Source: Macrotis lagotis
Lineage: Eukaryota; Chordata; Mammalia; Peramelemorphia; Peramelidae
NCBI RefSeq assembly: GCF_037893015.1
Contig: NC_133658.1
Span: forward strand, 145,009,982 to 145,073,981
Direction: 5' to 3'
Length of the DNA: 64,000 bases
The position numbers and the translations under genes are program-made. Numbering within the stretch: the stretch's first letter is position 1; each line of letters begins with the position of its first letter. The notes below the pieces were generated by a model. That model worked only from the letters and a program-made list of their open reading frames with translations. It was not told where the DNA came from and ran no database searches. Below are positions 1-10,805 of this stretch, one piece after another.

Positions 1-194
1 CATTGCTTTACCCATAAGTTCCCTACACTCACAGACCCAAAAAAATATCCATGGGGCACAAGAGATAGAAGGTGCATCCATCCCCTGGCTTACCTCAGCT
101 CCTGCCTTGATCTTTTTGGAAACTCATAAATAATTTTGTTGTTGACACTCACATATCCAGACTTCTAGTGAGAGCTTCAAGAGAGTGTCCTTCA

Positions 195-339
195 GGGGCG
201 GCTAGGTGGCATAGTGGATAAAGCACCCGCCCTGGAGTCAGGAGTACCTGGGTTCAAATCCAGTGTCAGACACTTAATAATTACCTAGCTGTGTGGCCTT
301 GGGCAAGCTACTTTACCCCATTTGCCTTGCAAAAATGCT

Positions 340-347
<8 letters not shown>
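195..347 (+). mobile_element. WSINE1-like SINE
   Basis: Complete tRNA-derived SINE in IKBKB intronic sequence, from the GGGGCGGCTAGGTGGC head to TTGCCTTGCAAAAATGC and an A-rich tail. The tail runs into a (GA)n tract. Confidence 0.92.

Positions 348-391
<44 letters not shown>
348..391 (+). repeat. (GA)n microsatellite
   Basis: About 22 AG units grown from the A-rich tail of the adjacent SINE. Confidence 0.95.
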
Positions 392-393
<2 letters not shown>

Positions 394-1280
394 GTCAGGG
401 GTGGTGAGAAGAACTCTACCATATAGGAAAAAGAACTGTTGATTCTTTAATCATGTCTGATGAAAACCCCACTCTGGGGTTTTCCTTCTCCAGTTCATGA
501 GGAAACTAAGGCAAAGAGGCTTATCTAGGATCACACATCTAGTAAGTGTTATAGGCTGGATTTGAACTTGGGAAGATGAGTTTTCCTGACTCTGGACCCA
601 GGAATCTATCTACCTAACTGCCAAGGAAAGGAACTACTCACAGTTAAAGACATGATTGAGGCATGAAATCATCATCCTGAGGAGTGTGGCACATCATCGG
701 GGTCCATACCCTGATCTCAGATTAACTATTAACTCAGAAAATTTCATAAGTGTGGGCATTATTTTTAATAGATTTAACTTCATCATCCTATATTATCAAA
801 CCCAAGAAGCATATGTACCATTGGAAAATTCAGAATTTAGGTCCACAGTAGATCAGTCCAACCAACAGACCTCCCTTAGCCCATGATCTTGCTGCTACTC
901 ATCCTTCACAAACTAGTATATCTGATACACCAGCATCACACACACGAGATGCTAGTTCAGCTATTATCCAAGTCCAGCTATCTTTGCCCAAAGCAAAGTC
1001 AGTCTCACCTGTGGTACCTCCACTCATGACTATACATTCCCTGGTTGTTTCTATCTAAGAGTTCCTAATGAGTCTCATTAGGATATATTTTCTAATTTTC
1101 TAAGGTAAAAAAATTAAATGGAATAGATCTTGAGGTCAATCCTCTGGTTCACAAGTATCTATGAATGCTATGAATGATAGCATAAATCAGTAATTCCTTG
1201 ATGATAAGAACTCCTAACTAAGAGACTAAATGGGGGAATATAATGGAAAAAGAAATACACAATGAGAGGGGGAGTCTGAA

Positions 1281-1281
1281 A

Positions 1282-1326
<45 letters not shown>

Positions 1327-1331
1327 TATGT
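1281..1331 (+). repeat. (TG)n microsatellite
   Basis: Slightly interrupted TG repeat of about 50 bases. Confidence 0.95.
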
Positions 1332-1516
1332 GTGTATAATTACCCTAGTACAAACTTTAGATTTAGAATTCTAAGACAAACTAATAGAGTACTCAGGAAT
1401 GTCAGCTGCATCTAATACAAATGTGATCCCACAAGTATTTTTTTTTACCATTATTCCAAAAAATAGGACTGAATATTCAACTGTACTTCAAAGAAATAAC
1501 TGGAAGGTGATCTTAA

Positions 1517-1518
<2 letters not shown>

Positions 1519-1549
<31 letters not shown>
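1519..1549 (+). repeat. (TG)n microsatellite
   Basis: Uninterrupted TG repeat of about 15 units. Confidence 0.95.
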
Positions 1550-1553
<4 letters not shown>

Positions 1554-1998
1554 ACTTTTTAGATCTGAAAACAGAGCTGTTTGTTTAAACCCTAAGGGTG
1601 TGAGGTTGTGTCCGTGGCACTTTTTTGGGGAACCAATATTTCACTTTTGCTGCCTGCTCTACCACACAACAAATCACTCCTCTTTGTTTCTCAAGATTCC
1701 CCTTTAGCAAATGGGAAAATACCTGCCCTTTCTTACCTTGCATTTCTATGACAAGGATTAGGATTGATGAAAATAATGCCCAGGAGAAAGGTGCAAAAGA
1801 CTTGATGTCTTTAGAGCACAATCTTTGAAATTTTGTCAACTAAACATTGTCTGGGCAGAAATCCAAACTGGTGTGGACAAGAATCAACATGTCTGATATC
1901 TTTTCTGAAAGAATAATTAGTGACTTTTCTTCTGGGTGAATATATAATTTTATTCTTCCCTTTACTCCAAAGTTTTCTATATATTATTTTTTCTTCAG

Positions 1999-2117
1999 AG
2001 TAAAGTACGAGGTCCAGTGAGTGGGAGTCCAGATAGCATGAATGCATCTCGTCCTTCCCAGTTGTTATCTCAACCTCCTGCAGCTTCCCTCAGCTTACCT
2101 GAGTCAATCAAAAAAAG
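1999..2117 (+). CDS. IKBKB: IKBKB antepenultimate coding exon (serine-rich C-terminal linker)
   Basis: The exon follows an acceptor ending TTCTTCAG and stops before GTAAGT. Frame 0 from 1999 gives 39 codons plus two bases: it begins [17 protein letters not shown] and runs to LSLPESIKK. This matches the linker after the scaffold/dimerisation helices of IKK-beta, where clustered serines are autophosphorylated in the human enzyme; the SGSPDS core is retained. The segment between this core and the next helix is variable in mammals and differs here ([12 protein letters not shown]). The split codon AG|T (Ser) joins it in phase to the exon at 8812. Confidence 0.93.
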
Positions 2118-2214
2118 GTAAGTCAGTCACTTAGATCAGCCCTTGTTGGGAACTTTGTACAGGGGATTCCTGTTCAGGTATGGGTTGGATTAGATGGCCT
2201 TTAGGTTTTCTTTC

Positions 2215-2454
2215 TTTTTTTAAAAAAATTTTATTTATTTATTTGTTTATTCATTTAATTTATTTAATTTGTTTATTTATTTATTGTGTTTATTTTTAAT
2301 TATTTATTTTTTATTTTTATTTAGACAATGGGGTTAAGTGACTTGCCCAAGGTCATATAGCTAGGCAATTATTAAGTATCTGAGACCTGATTTGAACTCA
2401 GGTCCCCCTGACTCCAGGACCAGTGTTCTACCCTCTGTGCCACCTAACTGCCCC
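2215..2454 (-). mobile_element. WSINE1-like SINE with expanded A-rich tail
   Basis: A minus-strand SINE (2320-2454) with a degenerate (TTTA)n tail (2219-2320). It is flanked by near-identical target duplications TAGGTTTTCTTTC (2202-2214) and TAGGCTTTCTTTC (2455-2467). It lies 100 bases after an IKBKB exon. Confidence 0.9.
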
Positions 2455-2682
2455 TAGGCTTTCTTTCAAAACTGAGATTCTGTGCTACCAAATGTCACAT
2501 TCAGATCATCTTGAGAAGATGAACTTAAATTTATTATTGCTATACTATCAGTTTTCTATCTTTCATCTGGAATGTAATTTACTAGAAGTCAGAAACCCCA
2601 TCCTTGCTTCCATCTGTTTCTTCCATATTGTAGACATGGATGGCTCTCAATAAATACACATTAAGTCATTAATAGTCAATCA

Positions 2683-2836
2683 TCTATGATTTCTCTCTCA
2701 ACACATTCAATTTTGATCAATGTATAGCATGGAAACAACGTAAAGACTTTCAGACTGCCTTCTCTGGGAGAGGGGTAGGGGAGGGAAGCAAGATTAGGGA
2801 AAAAATTGTAAAATTCAAAAAACAATTAAAAAAATA
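2683..2836 (+). mobile_element. L1 3' end fragment
   Basis: Contains ATGATTTCTCTCTCAACACA and the AAAATTGTAAAATTCAAAA tail also seen at 43010-43130 and, antisense, in other L1 copies of the window. It is a 5'-truncated L1 terminal fragment. Confidence 0.8.
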
Positions 2837-3005
2837 GTTAACTTCCTTCCTACTTCCCCTAAAATGAGTTCTCTGTGACTTCTCTCAATGATAGTAATAT
2901 TCTCGGCTTATTTGGGAAAAATTTTGAGTTACAAATTTTCTCTCCCTCACTCTGCAACACAGTAATTTGATAAAGGTTAATTTCTCTTTTTATTAATTAT
3001 TTTTC

Positions 3006-3038
<33 letters not shown>

Positions 3039-4663
3039 AAGAAAATTTTCAACATTAATTTTTTGTAAGGTTTTCAGCCTTCCACCCTTCCCTCCCCAAA
3101 CTTAGAATAGAAAGTAATCTGATATGTTATATATGTGCAATCATGTTATACATATTTCCATATTATTCACTCTTTGAAGGAAAAATCAGAACAAAAAGAG
3201 AAAACCACAAGAAGGAAAAAAGCAAAAAACAAATTTAAAAAGGTGAAAATAGTATGTTTTGATCTGAATTCAGGTTCCATAGTTCTTTCTCTGGAAGTGG
3301 ATGACATTTTCCCATCAGAGGTTTTTTTAGAATTGTTTTTGATTATTCTTTGCTGAGAAGAACTCAGTCTTTCATAGTCGATTGTCACACAATGTTGCTA
3401 TTAAGGTAGACAATGTTCTTCTAGTTCTGCTTACTTCACTCAATATCTGTTCATGTAAGTCTTTCCATGTTTTTCTGAAATCTATCTGCTCATTGTTTCT
3501 TATAGAGCAATAGTATTTCATTATATTAATATACCACAACTTCTTCAACCATTCCCCAATTGATGAGCATCCCCTCAATTTCCAATTCTTTGCCACCATA
3601 AAAAGACTGCTTAGAATATTCTTTTTCATATGGATCTTTTTCTGGGGTTTTTTTGAGATCTCTTTGGTATACAAACCGTGGTATTCCTGGATCAAAAGGC
3701 ATCCCCAGTTTTATTGCCCTTTGGGAATAATTTCAAATTGCTCTCCAGAATGGTTGGATCAGTTCACAACTCCACCAACAGTGCATTGGTGTTCCAGTTT
3801 TCCCACATTCCCTCCAACATTGATCATCCTCCTTTTTTGTCATATTAGTCAATCTGACAGGGGTGAAGTGGTACCTCAGAGTTGTTTTGATTTATATTTC
3901 TCTAATTCACAGTGACAGAGTATTTTTTCATAGTACTATAGATAGTTTTACTTTGTTCACATGAAGAAATTATTCATATCCTTTGGCCATTTATCATTAG
4001 GGAAATGACATGTTTTCTTATAAATTTGATTCAATTCTCTATATATTTAAAAAATGAGACCTTTATCAGAAACGCTGGTTGCAAAAATTATTTACCAAGT
4101 TTCTGCTTTCCTTCTAATCTTGGCTATATTGGTTTTGTTTGTGCAAAAATTTTTCAATTTAATGTAATCAAAATTATTCATTTTGTATTTCATAATGTTC
4201 TCTGTCTTCTCTTTGGACATAAATTCTCCTTCTTTGATAATTAAATGATTCTTGTTTTTCTAATTCACCCTTTATGTCTAAATCATGTACCCTTTTTGAC
4301 CTTATCTTTATATAGGGCATGAGATGTTAGTCTGGGCCTAGTTTTTGCCACCATTAAAAAGAACTGCTTTTATGCCACCATACTATTTTCTAATTTTCCC
4401 ATAAGTTTTTGTTAAATACTGAGTTCTTATCCCAGAAACTGGAGTCTTTGGGTTTATCAAATACTAGATTAGTATAGTTATTTACTATTGTGTCTTGTGA
4501 ACCTAATCTATTCCACTGATCCACCATTCTGTTTCTTAGCCAATACCAAATAATTTTGATAACTGATGCTTTATAATATAGTTTTAGATCTGGTATGTCT
4601 AGGCTACCTCCTTTGAATTGTTTTTGAATTGTATTCTCTTGATATTCTCAATCTTTTATTCTT

Positions 4664-4820
4664 TTTTATTTTTTATTTTTTTTTGGCAAAGCAGTGGGGT
4701 TAAGTGATTTGCCCAAGATCACACAGCTAGGTAATTATTATGTGCCTGAGATCACATTTGAACTCAGGACCTGACTCCAGGGCTGGTGCTCTATCCACTG
4801 GGCCACATAGCTGCCCCTTG
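4664..4820 (-). mobile_element. WSINE1-like SINE inserted in L1
   Basis: Minus-strand SINE with target duplications ATCTTTTATTCTT at 4651-4663 and 4821-4833, which dates it after the L1 it interrupts. Confidence 0.9.
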
Positions 4821-5477
4821 ATCTTTTATTCTTCAAGATAAATTTTGTTATTATTTTTCCTAGTTCTATAAAATACTTTCTCGTAGTTTGGTATGGCACT
4901 GAATAAGAAGATTAATTTAGGTAAAATTATCATTTTTTTATTATATTAGCTCAACCTACTCATGAGCTACTGATATTTTTCCAGTTGTTTAGAACTGACT
5001 TCATTTGTGTAAAAAGTGGGTTTGTCTTGGCAGGTAGATTCCCCAATATTTTATATTGTCTGCAGTTGTTTTGAATGGAATTTCTCTTTCTATGTCTTGC
5101 TTTTAGACTTTGTAGGTAATATATAGAAAGATGATAGTTAATATGGGCTGTTTTATATCCTGCAACTTTGCTAAAGTTGTTAATTGTTTGAACTTGTTTG
5201 TAGTGGATTCTCTAATATAAGTATACTATCATCTGCAAAGACTGATAAATTTTGTTTCTTCTAATTCCAAATCATTTCTTTTTCTTCCCTTATTGCTAAA
5301 GTTAACATTTCTACCACAATATTGAATAGTAGTGGTGATAGTGGGCACCCTTGTTTCACCCCTGATTTTATTGGAAAAGCTATCTGGGTCTATTTTCAAG
5401 ATTAGTCATTTTTCCTTTGAGGTATTTTACATTTTCTTCTGTTTTTCTGGTCTTTTGATTTCATTTGATGGATTCTT

Positions 5478-5658
5478 TGGGGGTTTGGGGGGGTTAGTTT
5501 TTGCAAGGCTAATGGGGCTAAGTGGCTTGCCCAAGGCCACACACCTAGGTAATTATTAAGTGTCTGAGGCCAGATTTGAACTCAGGTACTCCTTACTCCA
5601 GGGCTGTATCCACTGCACTGCACCACCAAGCCACCCTCCACTGCACCACCTATCACCC
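5478..5658 (-). mobile_element. WSINE1-like SINE inserted in L1
   Basis: Minus-strand SINE with a small internal duplication of the CACTGCACCACC end, between 16-bp direct repeats CATTTGATGGATTCTT (5462-5477 and 5659-5674). Confidence 0.92.
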
Positions 5659-6324
5659 CATTTGATGGATTCTTGATGCATATTGTAGTCATTAGTTTCC
5701 ACTTACCCAATTCTAATATTTAAATATGTTTTTTCTTTAGTTAGCTTTTGTATCTCCTTTCTTATTTGTCCAATTCTACTTTCAAAGAAGTTGTTTCTTG
5801 TTCCATTTGGAAAATTCTACTTTTAAAAGTTTTCTTCAGTCAATTTTTGTGCTTCCTTCTACAATTATTCATAATTCCCCTGCATAAATCTCTTATCTTC
5901 TCCCAAATTTTCTTATACCTCTCATATTTGTTTTTAAAATTCTCTTTGAGCTCTTCCAAGAGGACTTTTTGGATTCAAGACCAATTCATAATCTCCTTTG
6001 AGATTTCACACGTAGGCATTTTGTTACTGCTTTCATCTTCTGAGGTGGCATTCTGATCTTCCCTATTGCCTCAGTATTTTGGTTATAGAAAGTATACTGG
6101 GCAAAACTTAGAGAGGCAAGAAATTTGTTTGAGGCAAGATGATTATTAATAAAAACAACTGTCCTCATCATAATCATCATCATCCCTATAGCATTTTACA
6201 ATTATAAAGCAGTTACATTTGACTCTCCTTTGTGCAGGCTGTATTCCAATGAACTCATTCATTTGCTGTTTTTGGAATTTGATATTCCATTTCTCACTTC
6301 CCTGTCTTTGTAAAGATTGTTGTT

Positions 6325-6530
6325 GCAACGATTAGATCACTGGACCTGGAGTATGGAAAACCTGAATTAAAATCCAGCCTCAGACAACTTATGACCCTGG
6401 CAAGCACTTCACCTCTGTCAATCTCAGTTTCCTCAGCTGTAAAATGGGGGCACCTCTCTGTATCTTTGTAAGGATAAGAGGAGATAACTTATATAAAATG
6501 TTTTACAAACTTTAAAACCCTGTGCAGGAG
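6325..6530 (+). mobile_element. MIR-type CORE-SINE relic
   Basis: Diverged plus-strand SINE with CCAGCCTCAGACA, CTCAGTTTCCTCAGCTGTAAAATGGGG and a 3' part resembling MIR. Confidence 0.75.
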
Positions 6531-6747
6531 ATCCCCAAAATCTTAGTGCAGTTTTAAGTTTTAATAGATTTAAGTTTTAGTAACTTAATTAATTAATTTG
6601 GTAACAAGATTATTTTTTTGGAACATCCTGTGTAAATGCTAATTAGCAGGTGCTTAATATACACTTGTTAAATTGAATTTCACCTGTATTTTTTCATCTG
6701 ATCCTCACAACCATAAAATAAGGCATGTTTTATAGTCTTCATTTTAT

Positions 6748-6885
6748 TTTTTCCATTTTTTTATTTTAAGGCACTGGGATTAAGTGACTTGCCCAAGGTC
6801 ACATGGCAATTATTATGTGTGAGGGCAGATTTGAACTCAGGTCCTCTTGACTCCAGGGCCAGTGCACTGCCCCACCTAGCTGCCC
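6748..6885 (-). mobile_element. WSINE1-like SINE
   Basis: Minus-strand copy with several internal deletions, ending CACCTAGCTGCCC. Confidence 0.88.
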
Positions 6886-7099
6886 ACATAGTCTTCATTT
6901 TATAGTTGAAGAAGCTGAGGCATATGTTTGGGTGATTTGCCCAAGATTATACAATCAATTAGTGATGATGCTGGGACTCTGTTTTGACCCCAGGGTCAAG
7001 ATTCTTTCATGACTGCTATAAAATACAGGTCAATAAGTATTATATGATCACATTATTCACATTAAAAATTGATATTTAAGGGAGAGAAAAGAAGGTTGT

Positions 7100-7250
7100 G
7101 GGGCGGCTAGGTCGCACAGTGGATAGAGCACCGTCCCTGGAGTCAGGAGTCTGAGTTCAAATTTGACCTCAGACACTTAATAATTACCTGGCTGTGTGAC
7201 TTTAGATAAGTCACCTAACCCCATTTCCTTGCAAAAACCAAAAGAAAAAA
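7100..7250 (+). mobile_element. WSINE1-like SINE
   Basis: Plus-strand copy from GGGGCGGCTAGGTCGCACAG to an A-rich tail. Confidence 0.9.
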
Positions 7251-7277
7251 AAATGTGATCTCGGGTCCCTTTATAAC

Positions 7278-7475
7278 TGAGCTCAAGGACAGAGTATGTT
7301 ATACTGTCCTGGAAGTCAGAAGACCTGGATTCAAGTTCAGCCACTAACCAACCACGAGTCTTTAGTAATTCACTTAACTTCATGGAAGGTCAGTTTCCTC
7401 ATCTGAAAATGGGGTTGGACTAGATAAATGCCTAATGTCTCTGTCATCTTTAACTCTAAGAGTCTAGGTTAATAG
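7278..7475 (+). mobile_element. MIR/MON1-type SINE relic
   Basis: Contains CTGGAAGTCAGAAGACCTGG and CAGTTTCCTCATCTGAAAATGG, the conserved core of old mammalian SINEs. Confidence 0.7.
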
Positions 7476-7860
7476 AATTTAATACATCATTTTCCAAAAT
7501 TTGCTTTCTACTAAATCACAAGCAACTATCAAAACCTGGTACAGTTGACTGATATTCTCTTTTGAAGCATATATATTAGATAGAAAAGTCTTTTTTCAAA
7601 CAATTATCCTTAAATTTTGGCAAGTATGGGACTAAAATTCACTGATTCACTTGTAATACTTCAAAAGATCTTTGATTTAAATAGTGTGGTCTCTCTCTCT
7701 CCCATAACCCGTATTACTTGTCCACACCTGGGTAGATAGCTTCATTAATTGATATGATCATCTTAATTCAACAGGCATATGTTAGATGTATACTATATGC
7801 AAAGGCCTTGGCTTCTTGCTGAGGATACAAAAGAAAAATGAATTTAAGAGTTAGAATTTT

Positions 7861-8010
7861 GGGCGGCTAGGTGGCTCAGTGGATAGCATACTGGCCCTGG
7901 AGTCAGGAGTACCTGAGTTCAAATCCAGCCTCAGGCACTTAATAATTACCTAGTTGTGTGGCCTTGGGCAAGTCACTTAACCCCATTTGCCTTGCAAAAA
8001 CATAAAAAAA
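7861..8010 (+). mobile_element. WSINE1-like SINE with perfect target duplication
   Basis: Plus-strand SINE bounded by identical 15-bp repeats AAGAGTTAGAATTTT (7846-7860 and 8011-8025). This is a clear L1-mediated insertion. Confidence 0.95.
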
Positions 8011-8044
8011 AAGAGTTAGAATTTTAGAGATCTTGTTTTCTTTT

Positions 8045-8375
8045 TTTGCTATTAAAAATGCGCAGCAATAAATATTTTTGTATATGTGGTACTTTTCTGT
8101 CCGTCTATTGCCTTCTTTTGGGTGGTATCACTGTAGTAGTATCACTGAGTCAAAAGTTTTAAATAGTTTAGTCAATTTTCTAGCCTAATTTTAAATTGTT
8201 TTCCATAATGGTCAGGTCAACTCACAGGTCCACCAACAGTATATTAGTGTACTCATATTTATAAAAACTCCATCCAACGTTGTTTTTCTTTTGTCTTTTC
8301 TAACACTTTGATGAATACCAAGTGAGATCTCAATTGTTTTAATTTGCGTTTTCTCTTATTATAAGTGATTTGCAG
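8045..8375 (-). mobile_element. old L1-like fragment
   Basis: Antisense sequence with the CCATAATGGTCAGGTCAACTC / CCACCAACAGTATATTAGTG pattern shared by the ORF2 3' parts of L1 copies at 3750 and 44030. It is highly diverged. Confidence 0.65.
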
Positions 8376-8811
8376 CGTTCCCCCCGCCCCATTTTAAGTC
8401 AGTTAGATTGAGCCAATGTGGGCTTTTATACCCTTTTCCCTACCCTTAGTATATCCCAAAAAGACATTTAAAGCTTTACTTGATAGCCTATCATTGCCAT
8501 GGTAACTGAACTTTAGCAAAAAATTTGCTAGTTAAATGTCAATTAGATTCTTTTAACTTTTAAATTAACTAGCAATCTCTTTATCTTTTAAAACACTTAA
8601 CATGTCTGAATTTTGACTTTCCGGATATTTAACAAAAAGACTAAAGGTACCTGTCTGTATTCACATTAAATGATCGCATCTGTGTCTGGTTAAAGACTCT
8701 TCTAGTACATTTTTAGACAGGGTCAAACATTTCAGCACATTATGATCAGTGAATTCTGTTATCAGTGTTTTAATTCAGTCAATTTTCTAATAACCCCTTT
8801 ATTTTCTTTAG

Positions 8812-8902
8812 TGAAGAATTGGTAATGGAAACACGGGACCTCTGCAGCCAGTTACAAAATGCAATGGAAGACACCATGACAAAGCAGAATCAGAGTTTTA
8901 TG
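8812..8902 (+). CDS. IKBKB: IKBKB penultimate coding exon
   Basis: The exon lies between an acceptor ending TTTCTTTAG and the donor GTAACA, is 91 nt long, and completes the Ser codon begun upstream. It translates to EELVMETRDLCSQLQN followed by AMEDTMTKQNQSFM. In human IKK-beta the equivalent helix reads SEELVAEAHNLC and leads into the NEMO-binding segment. The exon ends in phase 0. The donor GTAACA is moderately weak but plausible. No frameshift or stop is seen. Confidence 0.93.
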
Positions 8903-9004
8903 GTAACAGTTTATTCACATTTTATTTTTTTTCTTTTCCCCTCCAAGAGAAGAAAAAGAAAAGAAAAATGAAGGAAATTTAGAAGTAATCAAGATACTTA
9001 ATAG

Positions 9005-9053
<49 letters not shown>

Positions 9054-9071
9054 TATATATATACATATTAT

Positions 9072-9102
<31 letters not shown>
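9005..9102 (+). repeat. (TA)n and (GA)n compound microsatellite
   Basis: About 60 bases of TA/CATA followed by about 30 bases of GA, 100 bases after the penultimate IKBKB exon. Confidence 0.95.
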
Positions 9103-9253
9103 TAGCTTAATATATAGCTATATGACCCTAGGCAAATCACTTAACTTCTCTGAACCTCAGTTTCTTTACCTGTAAAACCTGGATCATAGCATTTACCTTG
9201 CAGGGTCCTTATGAGCAATAAGTAAGATAATGTGCATTGCTTTTCAAATGTTA

Positions 9254-9478
9254 AAATGTTGTTTGTTGCTCAGTTGTTTCAGCTATGTCCCTATCTGGAG
9301 TTTTCTTAGCAAAGATTTTGAAGTGGCTTGACATTTTCTTCTCTAGCTCATTTTATAGATGAGGAAATTGAAGTAAACAGTATGACTTGCCTGAAGTCAT
9401 ACAGCTATAAGAAGTATCTGAGGTCAGATTTGAATTCAGGTCTTCCTGATTCTAGGCCTGGTGCCCTATTGAGTTCTT
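9254..9478 (-). mobile_element. SINE relic with RTE-like 3' module
   Basis: Minus-strand SINE whose left part has the TATGTCCCTATCTGGAGTTTTC / GCAAAGATT module seen in the better copies at 21241 and 33898, and whose right part is tRNA-SINE-like (TCCTGATTCTAGGCCTGGTGCC). Confidence 0.65.
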
Positions 9479-10229
9479 ATTACTATTTTTTTTTCCTTTT
9501 GGAGCAGTGCTATGATATAATAATAGTAATAGTAATGAATAATAAACATTTATATAGCACCTTTGGCTTGAGAAATACCCAGTGAGGAAATCCATTTTAC
9601 CAGTGCAGTTCAGTACCTGCTCTGTAACCTAGATAGCTGCCTTAAGCCCTAAAAATCTAAATAACTTTCCCAGGGTCACATAGCTAATAAAATAATATAA
9701 TGGAACATCCTTCTTGAACCCAAGTCTTCTTTACTGCAAGGTTAGATCCTTATCCACTCACCACATTGATCAACAAATCAGCCCACCAGAGACATAGGTA
9801 AAAAAAGGAGAAAGTGTGTTTTTTCTTCCTGACAGTAAATTCCAATTTGGGGAGTCCAGGAGGAAATAAATTGCTTTTTTGGGAAGGTTTAATAAAACTG
9901 TGACTATCTAGCCCCAAGCAAGACAGTGGAATGCAACCAGTGATATAACAAATGTGCCTCAAAGTCCTGGGTGTCACACAGCCCATGCTGCTGTTTTCAC
10001 TATATACCTCAGATCCAAAATTGAAAGCCAAGAGTGTGCTTCAAAAAATTGGGGAATGGGCAGCCCTGGTTGGAGTCCATATCCACAGGTAAGAGTTTAT
10101 TTTGTACCTGCAGAAATGTCTCTAAAGGAGGAGGACTTGTGAACCCCATTTTCATTGATGGATTTAAACTTGGAAAATTGTCCTTGAAGTATAAAAAGAT
10201 GCACGCTGTATTGCTCATCCCCTAGATAA

Positions 10230-10505
10230 TAAAAATAATGATAATGGTAATGGTATGGTGGTGGTTGTGGTGGTAGACATCTACATAGGGCTACCCAGAT
10301 TGTAGAGCTCTTTGTACCTATTAAATATTGTGAGTTTCACTTAAGCCTCACAATAATTCCATGTGGGAGGTATTATTATCCTCATTTTACAGATAAGGGG
10401 ACTGAGTTTCAGAAAGGTTAAGTTCCTTGCCCTTAGGGATCACCCAGCTAATAGTAGAAGTAGGATTAGAAGCCAGGTCTTGCTGACTCTAGCTGCACTA
10501 CAGTG
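10230..10505 (-). mobile_element. MIR/THER-type SINE relic
   Basis: Minus-strand sequence with CCTCATTTTACAGATAAGGGGACTG and AGCCAGGTCTTGCTGACTCTAG, the hallmark core of MIR elements. Confidence 0.75.
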
Positions 10506-10573
10506 GACTCGTGAGAAGAGAAGTATTGGCTAGGGGAATTCAGATCCTCCTAAACTATTTCAGAAACACTGGT

Positions 10574-10805
10574 GTTGAGTTGTTTTCACTTGTCTGATGT
10601 GGTGACACACCTTTCTGGAGTTTTCTTAACAAAGATACTGGAGTCCTTTAACCATTTCCTTTTCCAGTTCATTTTACAGATGAGGACACTGAGGCAAACA
10701 GGGTTAAATGACTTGCCCAGGGTCATACAACTAGTGAGTGTCTGAAACCAGATTTGGACTCTGAAAGATGCCTTCTTCCTGATTCCAGGTCTGACATTTT
10801 ATCTT
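10574..10805 (-). mobile_element. SINE relic with RTE-like 3' module
   Basis: Minus-strand copy with the TTCTGGAGTTTTCTTAACAAAGATACTGGAG module joined to a tRNA-SINE body. Confidence 0.7.

Larger units (their letters stand above)
392..1998 (+). other. IKBKB intron sequence without a recognised gene
   Basis: Holds a MIR-like minus-strand relic at about 490-630 and two (TG)n tracts (1281-1331 and 1519-1549). The rest is AT-rich sequence that I cannot assign. Confidence 0.7.
2985..6070 (-). mobile_element. decayed L1 element (ORF2 and probable ORF1 relics), split by two SINEs
   Basis: Antisense L1 remnant in an IKBKB intron. From left to right it shows an A/T-rich 3' UTR, the ORF2 C-terminus (3372-3695, with AKNWKLRGCSSIGEWLKKLW and later SEVSRTRRTLSTL), degenerate ORF2, and the reverse-transcriptase metal-binding motif FADD (antisense of CATCTGCAAAG near 5230). 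From about 5680 it resembles the coiled-coil part of ORF1, suggesting an internal deletion. Stops and frameshifts are frequent, so it is dead. WSINE1 copies interrupt it at 4664-4820 and 5478-5658. Confidence 0.8.
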
